This document shows positions 33,563 to 43,085 of a stretch of 58,573 nucleotides of DNA, piece by piece. Source of the stretch: JAZDFC01 sp043808235. GTDB lineage: Bacteria > Bacteroidota > Ignavibacteria > Ignavibacteriales > Melioribacteraceae. The DNA lies in assembly GCA_043808235.1 (NCBI GenBank), contig JAZDFC010000081.1:1-58573 (forward strand), in the 5' to 3' direction. The first letter of the stretch is position 1; each line of letters starts with the position of its first letter. A model generated the notes under the pieces. The model saw nothing but the letters and a program-made list of their open reading frames with translations. It was not told where the DNA came from and searched no databases. Position numbers and translations under genes: made by a program.

Positions 33563-33627
33563 ATGAATTGCCATAATAAATAATTGCACTATTTTTAATT
33601 AGTAAAGTTACATCGCCGGAGAAGAGA

Positions 33628-35661
33628 ATGAAAAAATATTTTATCCCATTTATAATTTTTATTTCATTAATCAATATTTACCCGCAGCAAAAACACGCTA
33701 TTACAGTAGAAGACATGTGGGCGATGAAGAGAGTTGGCTCGGTGGTTCTTTCACCCGATGGAAAAACCTTAGCCTTTGTTGTAACCGAATATAGTATGGA
33801 GAAGAATAAAGGCAATTCCGATATTTGGTTAATAAACTCCGACGGAACAAATTTAAGAGTATTAAAAAATTCCGAAAGTTCGGAATCCGAACCGGTGTTT
33901 TCTCCCGATGGAGGGAAAATTACTTATATACTAAAGGAACAAATCCATCAGTGTAATCTCGACGGAACAGCCGACGAACAGTTGACTGATTTGTACACGG
34001 GTGCATCGGGATTGGTTTGGTCAAATGATGGAAAGAAATTTTTATTTGTATCGAGTGTTTACCCGGATTGCGATAATCAGGAATGTAATAAACAAAAAGA
34101 TGAAGAAAATGAAAAGGACCCGGTTACCGCAGAAGTCTTCACCGAACTTATGTACCGATATTGGAATGACTGGCGCGGACCGAAACGAAGTCACCTCTTC
34201 ATGTTTGATTTGGAAACCAAAAAGTATGAGAATGTAACTCCCTCATTTGATTCGGATATCCCTCCGATAGATTTGGGAAGTTCGCATGATTATTCATTCT
34301 CACCGGACGGGAAGGAAATTGTATTCACAACAAATCAATCCGAGTTTTTAGCTATCTCAACGAATAATGATATCTACTTGCTCGATCCGGAAGATTTGAA
34401 AAAAGCATCCGCAACTGAATACAAAAAAATCTCGGTAAGCGAAGGCAACGATAACCAGCCGGTTTATTCACCCGATGGTAAATATATTGCATTCCGCTCG
34501 ATGGCAAGAGCGGGATTTGAAGCGGATAAACAAACTCTTGTTCTGTATGATAGAGCGACCGGTAAATTGAAAAATATTTCCGAACAACTTGATATTTCAA
34601 TTGGAGAGATAGTTTGGTCGCCCGATTCAAAATTCATTTATTACGATGCAGCAAATCAGATTTACCAATCAATATATAAAATCAACATCGAGACAAAGGA
34701 GAACACGCTTGTTCTCAAAGAAAGAGACAATAGTAATATTCTGATTTCACCGGACGGAAAGAATTTATTCTTCAAACAACAGCGGTCAAATCTTCCTTTC
34801 GAAATTTTTTCGATTAAGACGGATGGGAAGGAGCTGACTCAACTCACATTTTTAAACAAAGAACTTCTCGCTGCAATCGAGATGAACGAGATAGAAACAT
34901 TTTGGTGCGAAGGCGCTGAAGGTTCGAAAGTACAATCTATATTGGTCAAACCGCCATTCTTCGATGAATCTAAAAAGTATCCGTTAATATTCCTTATCCA
35001 CGGTGGACCGCAGGGCGCATGGACTGATGATTTCCACTATCGTTGGAATTTGCAAATGTTCGCCTCGAAAGGATATGTTGTGATTGCAACTAATCCACGC
35101 GGCAGCACCGGATACGGACAAAAATTTACGGATGAAATCTCTGGAGATTGGGGCGGCAAACCGTATATCGATTTGATGAACTCTCTCAATTTCGCGTTGC
35201 AGAATTATAAATTCATCGACGCAAATAATATCTTTGCAGCCGGCGCATCTTACGGCGGATATATGATTAATTGGATTGAAGGACACACCGATAGATTCAA
35301 CGCACTCGTCTGCCACGACGGAGTTTTTAATATGGAAAGCATGTACGGAACAACCGAAGAGTTATGGTTCAACGAATGGGAAAACAATGGGACACCGTGG
35401 GAGAACAGAGAATTATATCAAAAATATTCTCCGCACATGTTTGTACAAAAATTCAAAACACCAATGCTTGTTGTACACGGCGGAAAAGATTTCCGCGTGC
35501 CGGAAAGCCAGGCATTTGAACTTTTCACTTCGCTTCAAAGAATGGGAGTTAACAGCAAGTTTATATATTTCCCGGATGAAACACATTTTGTTTTGAAACC
35601 ACAGAATGCGCGTTTCTGGTGGAACTCAATTTTTAACTGGTTCGAACAATACAAGAGGTAA
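33628..35661 (+). CDS. Exported S9-family peptidase (prolyl oligopeptidase/acylaminoacyl peptidase type)
   Basis: A 677-residue exported serine peptidase. A signal peptide (residues 1-19, ending NIYPQQ) is followed by a seven-bladed propeller of TolB/WD40-like 'SPDGK' repeats (~25-390) and an alpha/beta-hydrolase domain (~430-675). The catalytic triad is Ser541 in GASYGG, Asp621 in GGKDFRVP and His653 in DETHFV; 'IHGGPQGAW' supplies the oxyanion hole. It releases dipeptides or acylated amino acids from peptides in the periplasm. Upstream, TTGCCA and TATTTT (33568-33595, 16-base spacer) may be its promoter. The DUF1232 gene follows after three bases. Confidence 0.93.
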   Translation: MKKYFIPFIIFISLINIYPQQKHAITVEDMWAMKRVGSVVLSPDGKTLAFVVTEYSMEKNKGNSDIWLINSDGTNLRVLKNSESSESEPVFSPDGGKITYILKEQIHQCNLDGTADEQLTDLYTGASGLVWSNDGKKFLFVSSVYPDCDNQECNKQKDEENEKDPVTAEVFTELMYRYWNDWRGPKRSHLFMFDLETKKYENVTPSFDSDIPPIDLGSSHDYSFSPDGKEIVFTTNQSEFLAISTNNDIYLLDPEDLKKASATEYKKISVSEGNDNQPVYSPDGKYIAFRSMARAGFEADKQTLVLYDRATGKLKNISEQLDISIGEIVWSPDSKFIYYDAANQIYQSIYKINIETKENTLVLKERDNSNILISPDGKNLFFKQQRSNLPFEIFSIKTDGKELTQLTFLNKELLAAIEMNEIETFWCEGAEGSKVQSILVKPPFFDESKKYPLIFLIHGGPQGAWTDDFHYRWNLQMFASKGYVVIATNPRGSTGYGQKFTDEISGDWGGKPYIDLMNSLNFALQNYKFIDANNIFAAGASYGGYMINWIEGHTDRFNALVCHDGVFNMESMYGTTEELWFNEWENNGTPWENRELYQKYSPHMFVQKFKTPMLVVHGGKDFRVPESQAFELFTSLQRMGVNSKFIYFPDETHFVLKPQNARFWWNSIFNWFEQYKR

Positions 35662-35664
35662 ATT

Positions 35665-36018
35665 ATGGAAGAACAATTTTCGCAGTTTGAAGAAGACAAC
35701 TACACAAATGGATATCGCACTGAAGAAGATGTTGAACATGGGAAGAAATTTGTTGATGAGCGGTTATGGGAAAAAGTTGAACGGATTGGAAGGAAGATTT
35801 CCTTCGCAAAAGATATCAAAGCATTGTATCGTTATGTAACCGATAGGCGCGTCGGCTGGCAGCGGAAAGCAATTGTTGTTGCCGCGCTTGTATATTTTAT
35901 TACTCCGCTCGACGCCATCCCGGATCTCGCCCCGTTGATTGGATATATGGACGACGTCGGCGTGGTTACTGCGACATTGCGTTTCCTCGGGAAGGAATTG
36001 ATGACGTATTATGAGTAA
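35665..36018 (+). CDS. DUF1232 (YkvA-like) membrane protein
   Basis: A 117-residue protein with an acidic N-terminus and a C-terminal DUF1232 domain. The conserved membrane-hairpin motif is 'VYFITPLDAIPDLAPLIGYMDD' over residues ~76-97. The function of the family is unknown; one or two helices anchor it in the inner membrane. It is three bases after the S9 peptidase stop and 18 bases before the lipocalin. Confidence 0.88.
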   Translation: MEEQFSQFEEDNYTNGYRTEEDVEHGKKFVDERLWEKVERIGRKISFAKDIKALYRYVTDRRVGWQRKAIVVAALVYFITPLDAIPDLAPLIGYMDDVGVVTATLRFLGKELMTYYE

Positions 36019-36036
36019 CAATTCGGAGATTATCCT

Positions 36037-36585
36037 ATGAAAAATTTAACAACCACAAAAAGAATATTATTTTGTATAATCGCTTGTATTGCATCAACAA
36101 TGTTTTTTAGTTGCTCGAGCAACTATCCCCCGCTCGATGTTGTTGACCACGTCGATATTCAAAAATATTTGGGTAAATGGTACGAAATTGCCCGTCTGCC
36201 CAACAGTTTTCAAAAAGACTGCGACTGCACAACAGCCGAATACGGAATCATCGATTCGACTACGCTGAGTGTATTAAACAAATGTATTAAAAACGGCGAG
36301 CTGGACGATGCTAACGGAAAAGCATTCGTTGTTGAAGGGACAAACAATGCAAAACTCCGCGTTCAATTCTTCTGGCCGTTTCGCGGCGATTACTGGATAA
36401 TTGAACTTGACCAGGAAAATTATCAGTATGCCGTCGTCGGTACTCCAAGCCGTGAATATTTGTGGATACTAGCGCGCACTCCGCAGATGGAGGAACAGCT
36501 TTATAACTCGCTTGTTGAAAAAGCCAAAGCAAAAGGTTTTGATGTTACCAAACTTTTGGTTGCAAAGCAGGTTGATTGCTTATGA
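36037..36585 (+). CDS. blc: Outer-membrane lipocalin (Blc-like lipoprotein)
   Basis: A 182-residue lipoprotein. The signal peptide ends at Cys26 (MFFSC lipobox) and would anchor it to a membrane. The lipocalin fold is shown by 'YLGKWYEIARLPNSFQ' (the GxW motif), 'NAKLRVQFFWPFRGDYWIIEL' and 'YLWILARTPQM'. Bacterial lipocalins bind lysophospholipids or fatty acids in envelope maintenance. It closes an apparent operon with the peptidase and DUF1232 genes. Confidence 0.92.
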   Translation: MKNLTTTKRILFCIIACIASTMFFSCSSNYPPLDVVDHVDIQKYLGKWYEIARLPNSFQKDCDCTTAEYGIIDSTTLSVLNKCIKNGELDDANGKAFVVEGTNNAKLRVQFFWPFRGDYWIIELDQENYQYAVVGTPSREYLWILARTPQMEEQLYNSLVEKAKAKGFDVTKLLVAKQVDCL

Positions 36586-36637
36586 AATTTATTTCTACAA
36601 TTGATGGCGATTTAAACAAAGGTGAAAATTTGTGGTT

Positions 36638-36668
36638 TTGACAAACCAGTTCAATTGCCTTATATTTG
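36638..36668 (+). promoter_or_regulatory. Promoter of the DUF433 gene, matches both sigma-70 and Bacteroidota consensus
   Basis: TTGACA (36638-36643), a 17-base spacer and TATATT (36661-36666). Extended by two bases the -10 region reads TATATTTG, which also fits the TAnnTTTG Bacteroidota consensus. The start codon is at 36691. Confidence 0.7.
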
Positions 36669-36690
36669 TTTAGGAATGAAGGAATGTAAA

Positions 36691-36891
36691 ATGAAATCAA
36701 AAGTAATAAATACAACCCCGGAAATTCTAAGCGGTATGCCGGTATTTTATGGAACACGCGTCCCGATAAAAAATTTATTCGATTACCTGGAAAGCGGAGA
36801 TACAATCGAGAACTTTTTGATGGATTTCCCAACGGTCAAACGCGAACAAGTTATTGAACTACTCGAATTGGCAGAGCATACTCTCAATTAA
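36691..36891 (+). CDS. DUF433-family antitoxin
   Basis: A 66-residue protein of the DUF433 family: 'TPEILSGMPVFYGTRVPIKNLFDYLESGDTIENFLMDFP', then 'VKREQVIELLELA'. Members are HTH antitoxins that pair with a PIN-like toxin of the DUF5615 type encoded just downstream. The start at 36691 has GGAATG before it; an in-frame start at 36622 lies upstream of the promoter -10 box and is rejected. The downstream toxin is only a C-terminal remnant. Confidence 0.87.
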   Translation: MKSKVINTTPEILSGMPVFYGTRVPIKNLFDYLESGDTIENFLMDFPTVKREQVIELLELAEHTLN

Positions 36892-36892
36892 T

Positions 36893-37051
36893 AATTTACA
36901 ATTCCAACAAAACGCGAAAAAATTCAATCTTGCTTTTGTTGTCATTCAAACGCGATTTAATCGTTTAGAATTCATCCGCCCTTTAATGCCGCAGTTACTT
37001 TCAAAAATTCCGCAAATGATACCGGGCGGGATTTATCTGATTGGGAACTAA
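36893..37051 (+). pseudogene. Remnant of a DUF5615-type (PIN-like) toxin, C-terminus only
   Basis: The plus-strand frame through 36893-37051 reads 'NLQFQQNAKKFNLAFVVIQT', then 'RFNRLEFIRPLMPQLLSKIP' and a C-terminal 'GGIYLIGN'. This resembles the last half of PIN-like toxins that follow DUF433 antitoxins, where the 'NLxxQQN' stretch comes right after the active-site aspartates. The N-terminal half, with those aspartates, is missing: the homologous part begins within a few bases of the antitoxin stop. The match is from memory of the family and not a search. Confidence 0.6.
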
Positions 37052-37081
37052 AAAGTATCATTCGCTCAATTCAACGCGAGT

Positions 37082-37160
37082 GAATTTCGAAGTCACTTCA
37101 TTTCATTATTTAATATTCCTTGTTCGATACTGTGCCCGGTGCAAGACGGGTTCGAAATTC
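37082..37160. repeat. Long-range inverted repeat
   Basis: GAATTTCGAA (37082-37091) is repeated inverted as TTCGAAATTC (37151-37160), 59 bases apart, between the toxin remnant and the GH29 stop (37192). The inner sequence has no other clear pairing. It is a possible transcription end signal or scar. Confidence 0.4.
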
Positions 37161-37191
37161 AAAAAAGTCCTCTTACATACATTTTAAAATT

Positions 37192-39243
37192 TTATTTGCT
37201 ATAAAACAGCACACCATCCGGTATTTGCCGGTATTCAATTCCCGGACCTTTGTAATAGACTTTCAAATCTTCGCCGCCGGATTTTTCGAAGAACGTTACT
37301 TTAAGAGAATGGAAACCTTTTTCGAGAGCAATCTTCCCTTCCTTCTGAACAATCCCGTGTAATCCGTCATTATCAACAATCATCTTATCGTCTATGTACA
37401 AGCGGCTGCCGTCATCGGAGGCAGTGTAAAATGTGTACACGCCGTCTTTCGGAATTTCAATATAGCCCGTAAACTCAAAGCCAAATTTTTCCGGCGACTT
37501 TTTAGAATCGAGGGAAATGTTCTCAACTGTTCCTTTGTCAACCGGCTGCAGTGAATTAAAATCCGGGAGCAGATCCCAATCACCTTCAAAATATTTCGCG
37601 ACAATTCCATTCGCGGCATTTTCAATTTTTATCGAAGATTCCGGCGCAATTTTCGTAAACTCTGCTTTTGCGGTTCCGCTAACTGCTTCGCCGTTTCTAA
37701 AACACCTTGCGGAAAGGACAGCGCTGTTTGTAATTTTTATCGAACCTTGAGTTAGGGCTGATTCGATTGTCGGTTCGCTTCCGTCAAGAGTGTAACGCGC
37801 TTCGATGTTCTCTCTATCGGTTACTAATTTCACTTCGAGTTCATCTATAAAAATGTTCGATTCGCTTACAATCTGCGGCGGATTATTTACATCGGGTTTT
37901 CCTGCTACATCCAAAACTATCACGCTGTTGAATTGGTCCGGTGCATTGATTGGAATATTAATAACTAGCGCATCTTGATTCCGCTGCACGGTTAATGGAG
38001 TTTTGTTTACGTCAGGAAGTAAATATGCAAGCTTTGCTTCATTATAAATTCCGGAGACAATAAGTTTTCCATCCACCGGCCAATCGAACACATGCAGATA
38101 CAATCTTGTATCGCCAGCAATGTTCTTTTGAGTACATCTTCCCCACTCCAATTTTTGGAACGGACTTGCCTTAGTATCGTAAATCGATTCGCCGTTCACT
38201 TTCATCCACTTTCCTATCTCAGCCATCCTATCGATACTTGCCTGCGGGAATAATCCTTCCGATGTAGGACCGACATTCAATAAATAGTTGCCGCCCTTCG
38301 AAGCGATATCTGCAAGCATCTGCAAAATATCCTTTGTGGATTTCCAATTATGATTGTTTTTATTGTATCCCCAATGGTCGTTCATCGTCATACAACTTTC
38401 CCAATCAACACCGGGAATACCGGTTGCAGGAATTTGCTGTTCCGGTGTTCCAAAATCACCTGCAAATCCGCCCGCCGATGTAAATCCTTCCATACCGGAA
38501 CGGCTGGAACTGACACGATTATTGATGATTATATCGGGTTGTAAACTGCGGACATAATTATAAAGATCCACTCCGCGCGTGTCATTCCATGTGCCTTCCC
38601 ATTCGCCGTCAAACCAAAGTACACCGAGATTTCTGTAATTCGTTACTAATTCTTTCAATTGATTTTTCATATGCTGGATATATCTTTCGTAATCAGCTCC
38701 ATCGGTTGAACGGTTAGTCTCCCAGTCTCTTCGCGGTAGATAATCGGGATGATGCCAATCCATAATTGAATGATAGAAACATAATTTGATTCCTTCCTTC
38801 TTGCAGGCTTCCGATAACTCTTTGAGTATATCCCGTTTGAATGGAGTGGACATTATATCAAAGTCGGTGTACTTCGAATCAAACAAGCAGAATCCGTCGT
38901 GATGCTTTGAAGTAATAACAATGTATTTCATTCCAGCATCCTTCGCCATACGCACCCAATCGTTCGCGTCGAATTTAACGGGATTAAACTGACCAACAAA
39001 GTTGTCGTAAACTTCGATTGGAATCTGCGCCTGCGTACGAATCCATTCACCGTAAGTTGTAACTCCATTCCATTCACCGGCAGGAATAGCATACAAACCC
39101 CAATGAATAAATAATCCGAAGCGGGCTTCGCGCCACCACTCCATGCGCGCATCGCGCTGCTCTTTTGTTTCGTGTGTAAAATCCTGCGCGTGAAAACTTG
39201 TAATCGAAATTAATATTATTAAAGAAAGAAAAAGCTTTTTCAT
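37192..39243 (-). CDS. Exported alpha-L-fucosidase (GH29) with CHB_HEX-like and PA14 modules
   Basis: A 683-residue secreted enzyme. Signal peptide 1-19; GH29 catalytic barrel ~20-355 with 'RFGLFIHWGLYAIPAGEW', 'KYIVITSKHHDGFCLFDS' and the nucleophile Asp212 in 'LGVLWFDGEW'; 'KGGNYLLNVGPTSEG' closes the barrel. A beta-sandwich follows (~356-450), then a CHB_HEX_C-like module (~462-530; 'RYTLDGSEPT') and a PA14-like module (~545-683; 'YTFYTASDDGSRLYIDDK'). It releases alpha-L-fucose from glycans outside the inner membrane. The last two modules recur in the esterase at 53103-54629. The gene reads leftwards, facing away from the TonB receptor. Confidence 0.93.
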   Translation of the reverse strand: MKKLFLSLIILISITSFHAQDFTHETKEQRDARMEWWREARFGLFIHWGLYAIPAGEWNGVTTYGEWIRTQAQIPIEVYDNFVGQFNPVKFDANDWVRMAKDAGMKYIVITSKHHDGFCLFDSKYTDFDIMSTPFKRDILKELSEACKKEGIKLCFYHSIMDWHHPDYLPRRDWETNRSTDGADYERYIQHMKNQLKELVTNYRNLGVLWFDGEWEGTWNDTRGVDLYNYVRSLQPDIIINNRVSSSRSGMEGFTSAGGFAGDFGTPEQQIPATGIPGVDWESCMTMNDHWGYNKNNHNWKSTKDILQMLADIASKGGNYLLNVGPTSEGLFPQASIDRMAEIGKWMKVNGESIYDTKASPFQKLEWGRCTQKNIAGDTRLYLHVFDWPVDGKLIVSGIYNEAKLAYLLPDVNKTPLTVQRNQDALVINIPINAPDQFNSVIVLDVAGKPDVNNPPQIVSESNIFIDELEVKLVTDRENIEARYTLDGSEPTIESALTQGSIKITNSAVLSARCFRNGEAVSGTAKAEFTKIAPESSIKIENAANGIVAKYFEGDWDLLPDFNSLQPVDKGTVENISLDSKKSPEKFGFEFTGYIEIPKDGVYTFYTASDDGSRLYIDDKMIVDNDGLHGIVQKEGKIALEKGFHSLKVTFFEKSGGEDLKVYYKGPGIEYRQIPDGVLFYSK

Positions 39244-39732
39244 ATTACTCCTATTGAAAGATTAAAAATAAGAATAAGATTATGAATAAGAACCGGTTTT
39301 TGTTTTACAACAACTGCTTTTTACAGTTGAATAGATTTTCCCGGAATCGACTTACAAACGTTTAATATGTTATACGCTATACAAAAATATTAAATTCAGT
39401 TGAATCGCCAACATCATTTTCCGTAATAAGTTTACTAATTCGAAATCAATAAAATCACTACAGACCTAATCCATACATGAAGGTGTACTTTTTTGCCGAC
39501 ACAATTGTTGAATTTAGAAGAATCAAATACTTAATAAAGAATTAACAACTCCGCAATTCTCAACGATAAGACCGGTTTAATGAAAAAATAAATGGTTATG
39601 ATCACCGGCACATACTTTGTTATGTGAGGTCGTCTTGAACAAAGGATTCATTTGTCCGTCATAACGATTGAAAATTTTTCAAATGTATGAATTCGGAATC
39701 ATTGGAACTAATAAATAAAAACAGGAAAAACT
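39244..39732. other. Intergenic region between the fucosidase and the TonB receptor
   Basis: About 490 AT-rich bases between divergent starts. I see no open gene, RNA or strong consensus promoter. It probably holds the promoters of both carbohydrate genes, with room for a regulator site; no palindrome stood out. Confidence 0.5.
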
Positions 39733-42102
39733 ATGAATAGGAAAAAACTTATTTTCTTCTTACTAACATTTATAACAGTTAGTGCAACTTTATTAAATGC
39801 ACAGGCGAGTTATTCTATCGGAGGTTTTGTCTACGATGAATCAAATGGCGAGGCATTAATTGGAGCCACGATTTATTTACAGGATTTGAAGCTAGGATGT
39901 GTTACAAACACCATGGGATATTTTATTATTTCGGAAGTACCCGCGGGCAAGCACAAATTAATCACAAGCTACATTGGTTACAAAAGCGATGAAAGAGAAA
40001 TTGAAATCAATTCGACAAAAACCGATGTTATTAAAATTTTGCTCAAATCCGAATCTCTGCAAACTAATGAAGTTATTGTATCGGCGATTTCCGAAAAGCC
40101 GGTTGACAGAATGTTTGTAAAATCAGTTTCAAAAATCGAATTAAACGCAGCACAGGTAAATAGAATACCGCAGGTTGTTGAAGCCGATTTACTTCGTTCG
40201 CTTCAAACTATGCCGGGGATTACCGCACTGTCCGATTTTTCATCCGCGCTTTATGTACGCGGCGGAACCCCGGACCAAAATCTCTATTTGATTGATGGAA
40301 CTGATGTTTATAATCCTGAACATGCTTTCGGAATTTTTTCAACTTTCAACACAAACGCAATTAAAAAAGTTGAAGTATCGAAAGGCGGATTTGGTGCAGA
40401 ATACGGCGGCAGGTTATCATCGGTGCTCGATGTTACAAACCTCGACGGTAACAGGAATAACTTCGAAGGCGTTTTCAACCTGAGCATGCTCTCAGGTTCA
40501 ACAACGCTGCAAATGCCGATTGGAAGTATCGGTTCAATTTCGGGCTCATTCCGCAGAACATATATCGATCAGACATATGCAAAATGGATTAAAGAAGTGC
40601 CTGCTTATTATTTCTACGATGGAAATTTGAAAGGATATTTTGATCTCGGTGACAAAGATAAACTCTCCATTAGTTTTTTTAACGGCAGCGATAATCTCGA
40701 TTATAAATTTGACAAAGACGCCCCCGAGAGTTTCAGATTCCTATATGATTGGGGTAACACAACCGGCAGCGCAAATTGGAAACATATTTTCAATTCAAAA
40801 TTGTTCACCAGTTTTTGGATTACAGCGAGCAGGTTCCAATCCAATTTTAGTTTAGACCAGATTATGAACATGAAGGAAAAAAATGTTCTTTCGGATTATG
40901 CCATAAAAGGTTCATTTGAATATTATGCTACAAACGAATTGGTTTTCAAATTGGGAGGCGAGCATAAGTTCTTGCATTTCCTATATGACTATGATTGGAA
41001 TAACGGGCTTGTAGATGTAAATAATCACAGACAGTTAACAAGCGGTTATTTCAGCGCCAACTGGAAACCGAATACGTTGTGGGAAATTGAAGCGGGCTTG
41101 CGGTATAATCACTTTAATAGCGAGAAAAATTTCAGCGGATGGGATCCTCGATTCTCTGTTAAGTACCGATTAACCGAAACAAGTAATTTGAAATTTGCCG
41201 CCGGCATCTTTCATCAATACATGAATAGAATACCACGCTTGTTTTTTGCAAGCATATGGATGAGCGCAGATAAGTTCACCAAAGATTCAAAAGCTTCACA
41301 TTTTATTCTCAGCTATCAAAAACAAATTGGCAGTGTGGTAGAACTCGAAGCGGAAGTATATTACAAAGACTACAAAGACATTTACATCTTCAACGAGAAT
41401 TTCGGCGCTAATTTTACTCCGGATTATTATAACGAAGCAGGCAAACCGGTTTACAACGCAACTAATAATTTATTCACGAGGGGAGATGGGAAATCGTACG
41501 GATTTGAACTACTGCTAAGAAAAGATGTTGGCGCGATTACAGGATGGATTTCATATTCGTTGTCGCAGACAAAAAGCAAATTCGATGGAATCAATCAGGG
41601 CAAAGAATATGCGCCTCGGCATGACCGCGGTTCGGTTGTAAATCTCGTTTTAAATAGCGACATCAACAGCATTTTCTCCGGCAAGTGGAATGAAGAACCG
41701 GAAAAGACTGATTCGAAATGGCTTGTTGGAGTTAACTTTGTTTACGCTACCGGTCAACCCATTACCGCGCCCGCTTCAGCTTATTATGTTAACACTCTCC
41801 CGGATTGGAATAATTACGATGGCGCCACAGGCGATATACCTAATTACAAACTATACCCCGCTAATATCAATTCAATTCGCTTACCGGATTATATCAGGAT
41901 GGATTTGAGCATTACATGGGAAAAGAATTTCGGTTCGTGGACACTCGCACCTTATCTGCAAATTTTCAATTTGGGAAACAGAAAGAATGTTTGGTTCATC
42001 ACTTATAAAGATAAAAACAACAACGGCGTAATCTCACAGGAGGTTGAAAAAGTAACAATGCTGCCTCTGCTCCCCAGTATCGGCGTAAATATCAAATTCT
42101 AA
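39733..42102 (+). CDS. TonB-dependent outer-membrane receptor with carboxypeptidase-like N-terminus
   Basis: A 789-residue receptor. Signal peptide 1-24; a CarboxypepD_reg-like domain ~28-112 ('IGGFVYDESNGEALIGATIYLQD'); plug domain ~135-240 ('LRSLQTMPGITALSDFSSALYVRGGTPDQNLYLIDG' in outline, 'GGFGAEYGGRLSSVLDV'); and a C-terminal barrel ending 'LLPSIGVNIKF'. It takes up a substrate across the outer membrane using TonB energy. The paired DUF4249 lipoprotein comes 44 bases later in place of a SusD. The substrate is unknown; the neighbourhood suggests a glycan or metal-complex ligand. Confidence 0.92.
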   Translation: MNRKKLIFFLLTFITVSATLLNAQASYSIGGFVYDESNGEALIGATIYLQDLKLGCVTNTMGYFIISEVPAGKHKLITSYIGYKSDEREIEINSTKTDVIKILLKSESLQTNEVIVSAISEKPVDRMFVKSVSKIELNAAQVNRIPQVVEADLLRSLQTMPGITALSDFSSALYVRGGTPDQNLYLIDGTDVYNPEHAFGIFSTFNTNAIKKVEVSKGGFGAEYGGRLSSVLDVTNLDGNRNNFEGVFNLSMLSGSTTLQMPIGSIGSISGSFRRTYIDQTYAKWIKEVPAYYFYDGNLKGYFDLGDKDKLSISFFNGSDNLDYKFDKDAPESFRFLYDWGNTTGSANWKHIFNSKLFTSFWITASRFQSNFSLDQIMNMKEKNVLSDYAIKGSFEYYATNELVFKLGGEHKFLHFLYDYDWNNGLVDVNNHRQLTSGYFSANWKPNTLWEIEAGLRYNHFNSEKNFSGWDPRFSVKYRLTETSNLKFAAGIFHQYMNRIPRLFFASIWMSADKFTKDSKASHFILSYQKQIGSVVELEAEVYYKDYKDIYIFNENFGANFTPDYYNEAGKPVYNATNNLFTRGDGKSYGFELLLRKDVGAITGWISYSLSQTKSKFDGINQGKEYAPRHDRGSVVNLVLNSDINSIFSGKWNEEPEKTDSKWLVGVNFVYATGQPITAPASAYYVNTLPDWNNYDGATGDIPNYKLYPANINSIRLPDYIRMDLSITWEKNFGSWTLAPYLQIFNLGNRKNVWFITYKDKNNNGVISQEVEKVTMLPLLPSIGVNIKF

Positions 42103-42146
42103 TTAACCGAAAAATGTGAAAATTGAAAATGAGAAAGGACTATAAA

Positions 42147-43016
42147 ATGAAAACAATGAAAATATTTTTAGCGCTTCTTCCGTTGATTCTGCTTATCGGC
42201 TGCGGCGACCCGGATGTTGAAATAACAAGCGCTGAATATCAACCTAAAATTGCTGTTGAAGCATTTTTATTCTGCGGTGAAACGGTAAAGGAAATCCGGC
42301 TTTCAAGAAATTTCAGACTTGGCGAATCGTCAAATTGGAACGACTTGTATTTATCACCGGCAAAGAATAGTGTAACGGCAACAATTAATGGAACACCGCT
42401 CGAATTCGATGAAACGACAGCTACATATTTCAGCAACGATATTACAGTTGAGTTCGATAAAACATATACGCTCGAAATATCGGCAACCATAGATGGCAAA
42501 CAATTACACACTACATCTGTTACAACTACGCCAAAAGAAGGATTCGCTGTACTCAACCACGACCTTGGTACTGTAATATACGAAGATGCTCAATTGATTA
42601 TTGACTTTAAAACATCTCCCGGCACCGGGCTGTATATATTTTCTTTAATGGCAGAGAGTGCATCGGTTGATGATTTTATTTACGACAATCCGTATTTCCC
42701 GAATATGAGCAGCGAGGACTTACTTAATAATTACAACACATACCGTTATCAATATAATATGGTGAGCGATATTGACTCGTATTCGAATGAGATTTACACG
42801 TTTGATATTCATGGATACGACACATGGTTTTACGGAAAATACACTACAACAGCTTATGCGGGAGATTTAAATTTCCGTTATTACCTATTCACGGCAACCG
42901 AATTGCAGGAGATGGACGGCAATTTCCATGAGCCGATACAAATTTTCAACGGCGACGGCATCGGAGTTTTTGCTTCTGCGATAAAAGAGATAGTAACATT
43001 TACAATTACAAAATAA
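42147..43016 (+). CDS. DUF4249 lipoprotein, partner of the TonB receptor
   Basis: A 289-residue lipoprotein. The start at 42147 has AAAGGA before it and gives a signal peptide with lipobox LLIGC (an in-frame upstream ATG at 42123 adds eight charged residues). The rest matches DUF4249: 'PKIAVEAFLFCGETVKEIRLSRNF' and 'VEFDKTYTLEISATIDGKQLHTTSVTTTP'. The family is encoded next to TonB-dependent receptors in Bacteroidota and probably sits on the receptor as an outer-leaflet accessory. Function is unknown. Confidence 0.88.
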   Translation: MKTMKIFLALLPLILLIGCGDPDVEITSAEYQPKIAVEAFLFCGETVKEIRLSRNFRLGESSNWNDLYLSPAKNSVTATINGTPLEFDETTATYFSNDITVEFDKTYTLEISATIDGKQLHTTSVTTTPKEGFAVLNHDLGTVIYEDAQLIIDFKTSPGTGLYIFSLMAESASVDDFIYDNPYFPNMSSEDLLNNYNTYRYQYNMVSDIDSYSNEIYTFDIHGYDTWFYGKYTTTAYAGDLNFRYYLFTATELQEMDGNFHEPIQIFNGDGIGVFASAIKEIVTFTITK

Positions 43017-43085
43017 ATTTATTGGTGGGGAATTCAATTCCCCTCCATGATTTTGCTAATAACAATAATAAAAGGTGAGATTAAT

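Noticed and set aside
36854..37051. A new 65-residue gene starting at TTG 36854
   Set aside because: The first part overlaps the antitoxin in another frame and the rest looks like a toxin C-terminus, so a pseudogene explains it better.
37140..37160. tRNA T-arm-like GGGTTCGAAATTC
   Set aside because: No acceptor, D or anticodon arm can be built around it; it is one arm of the inverted repeat 37082-37160.
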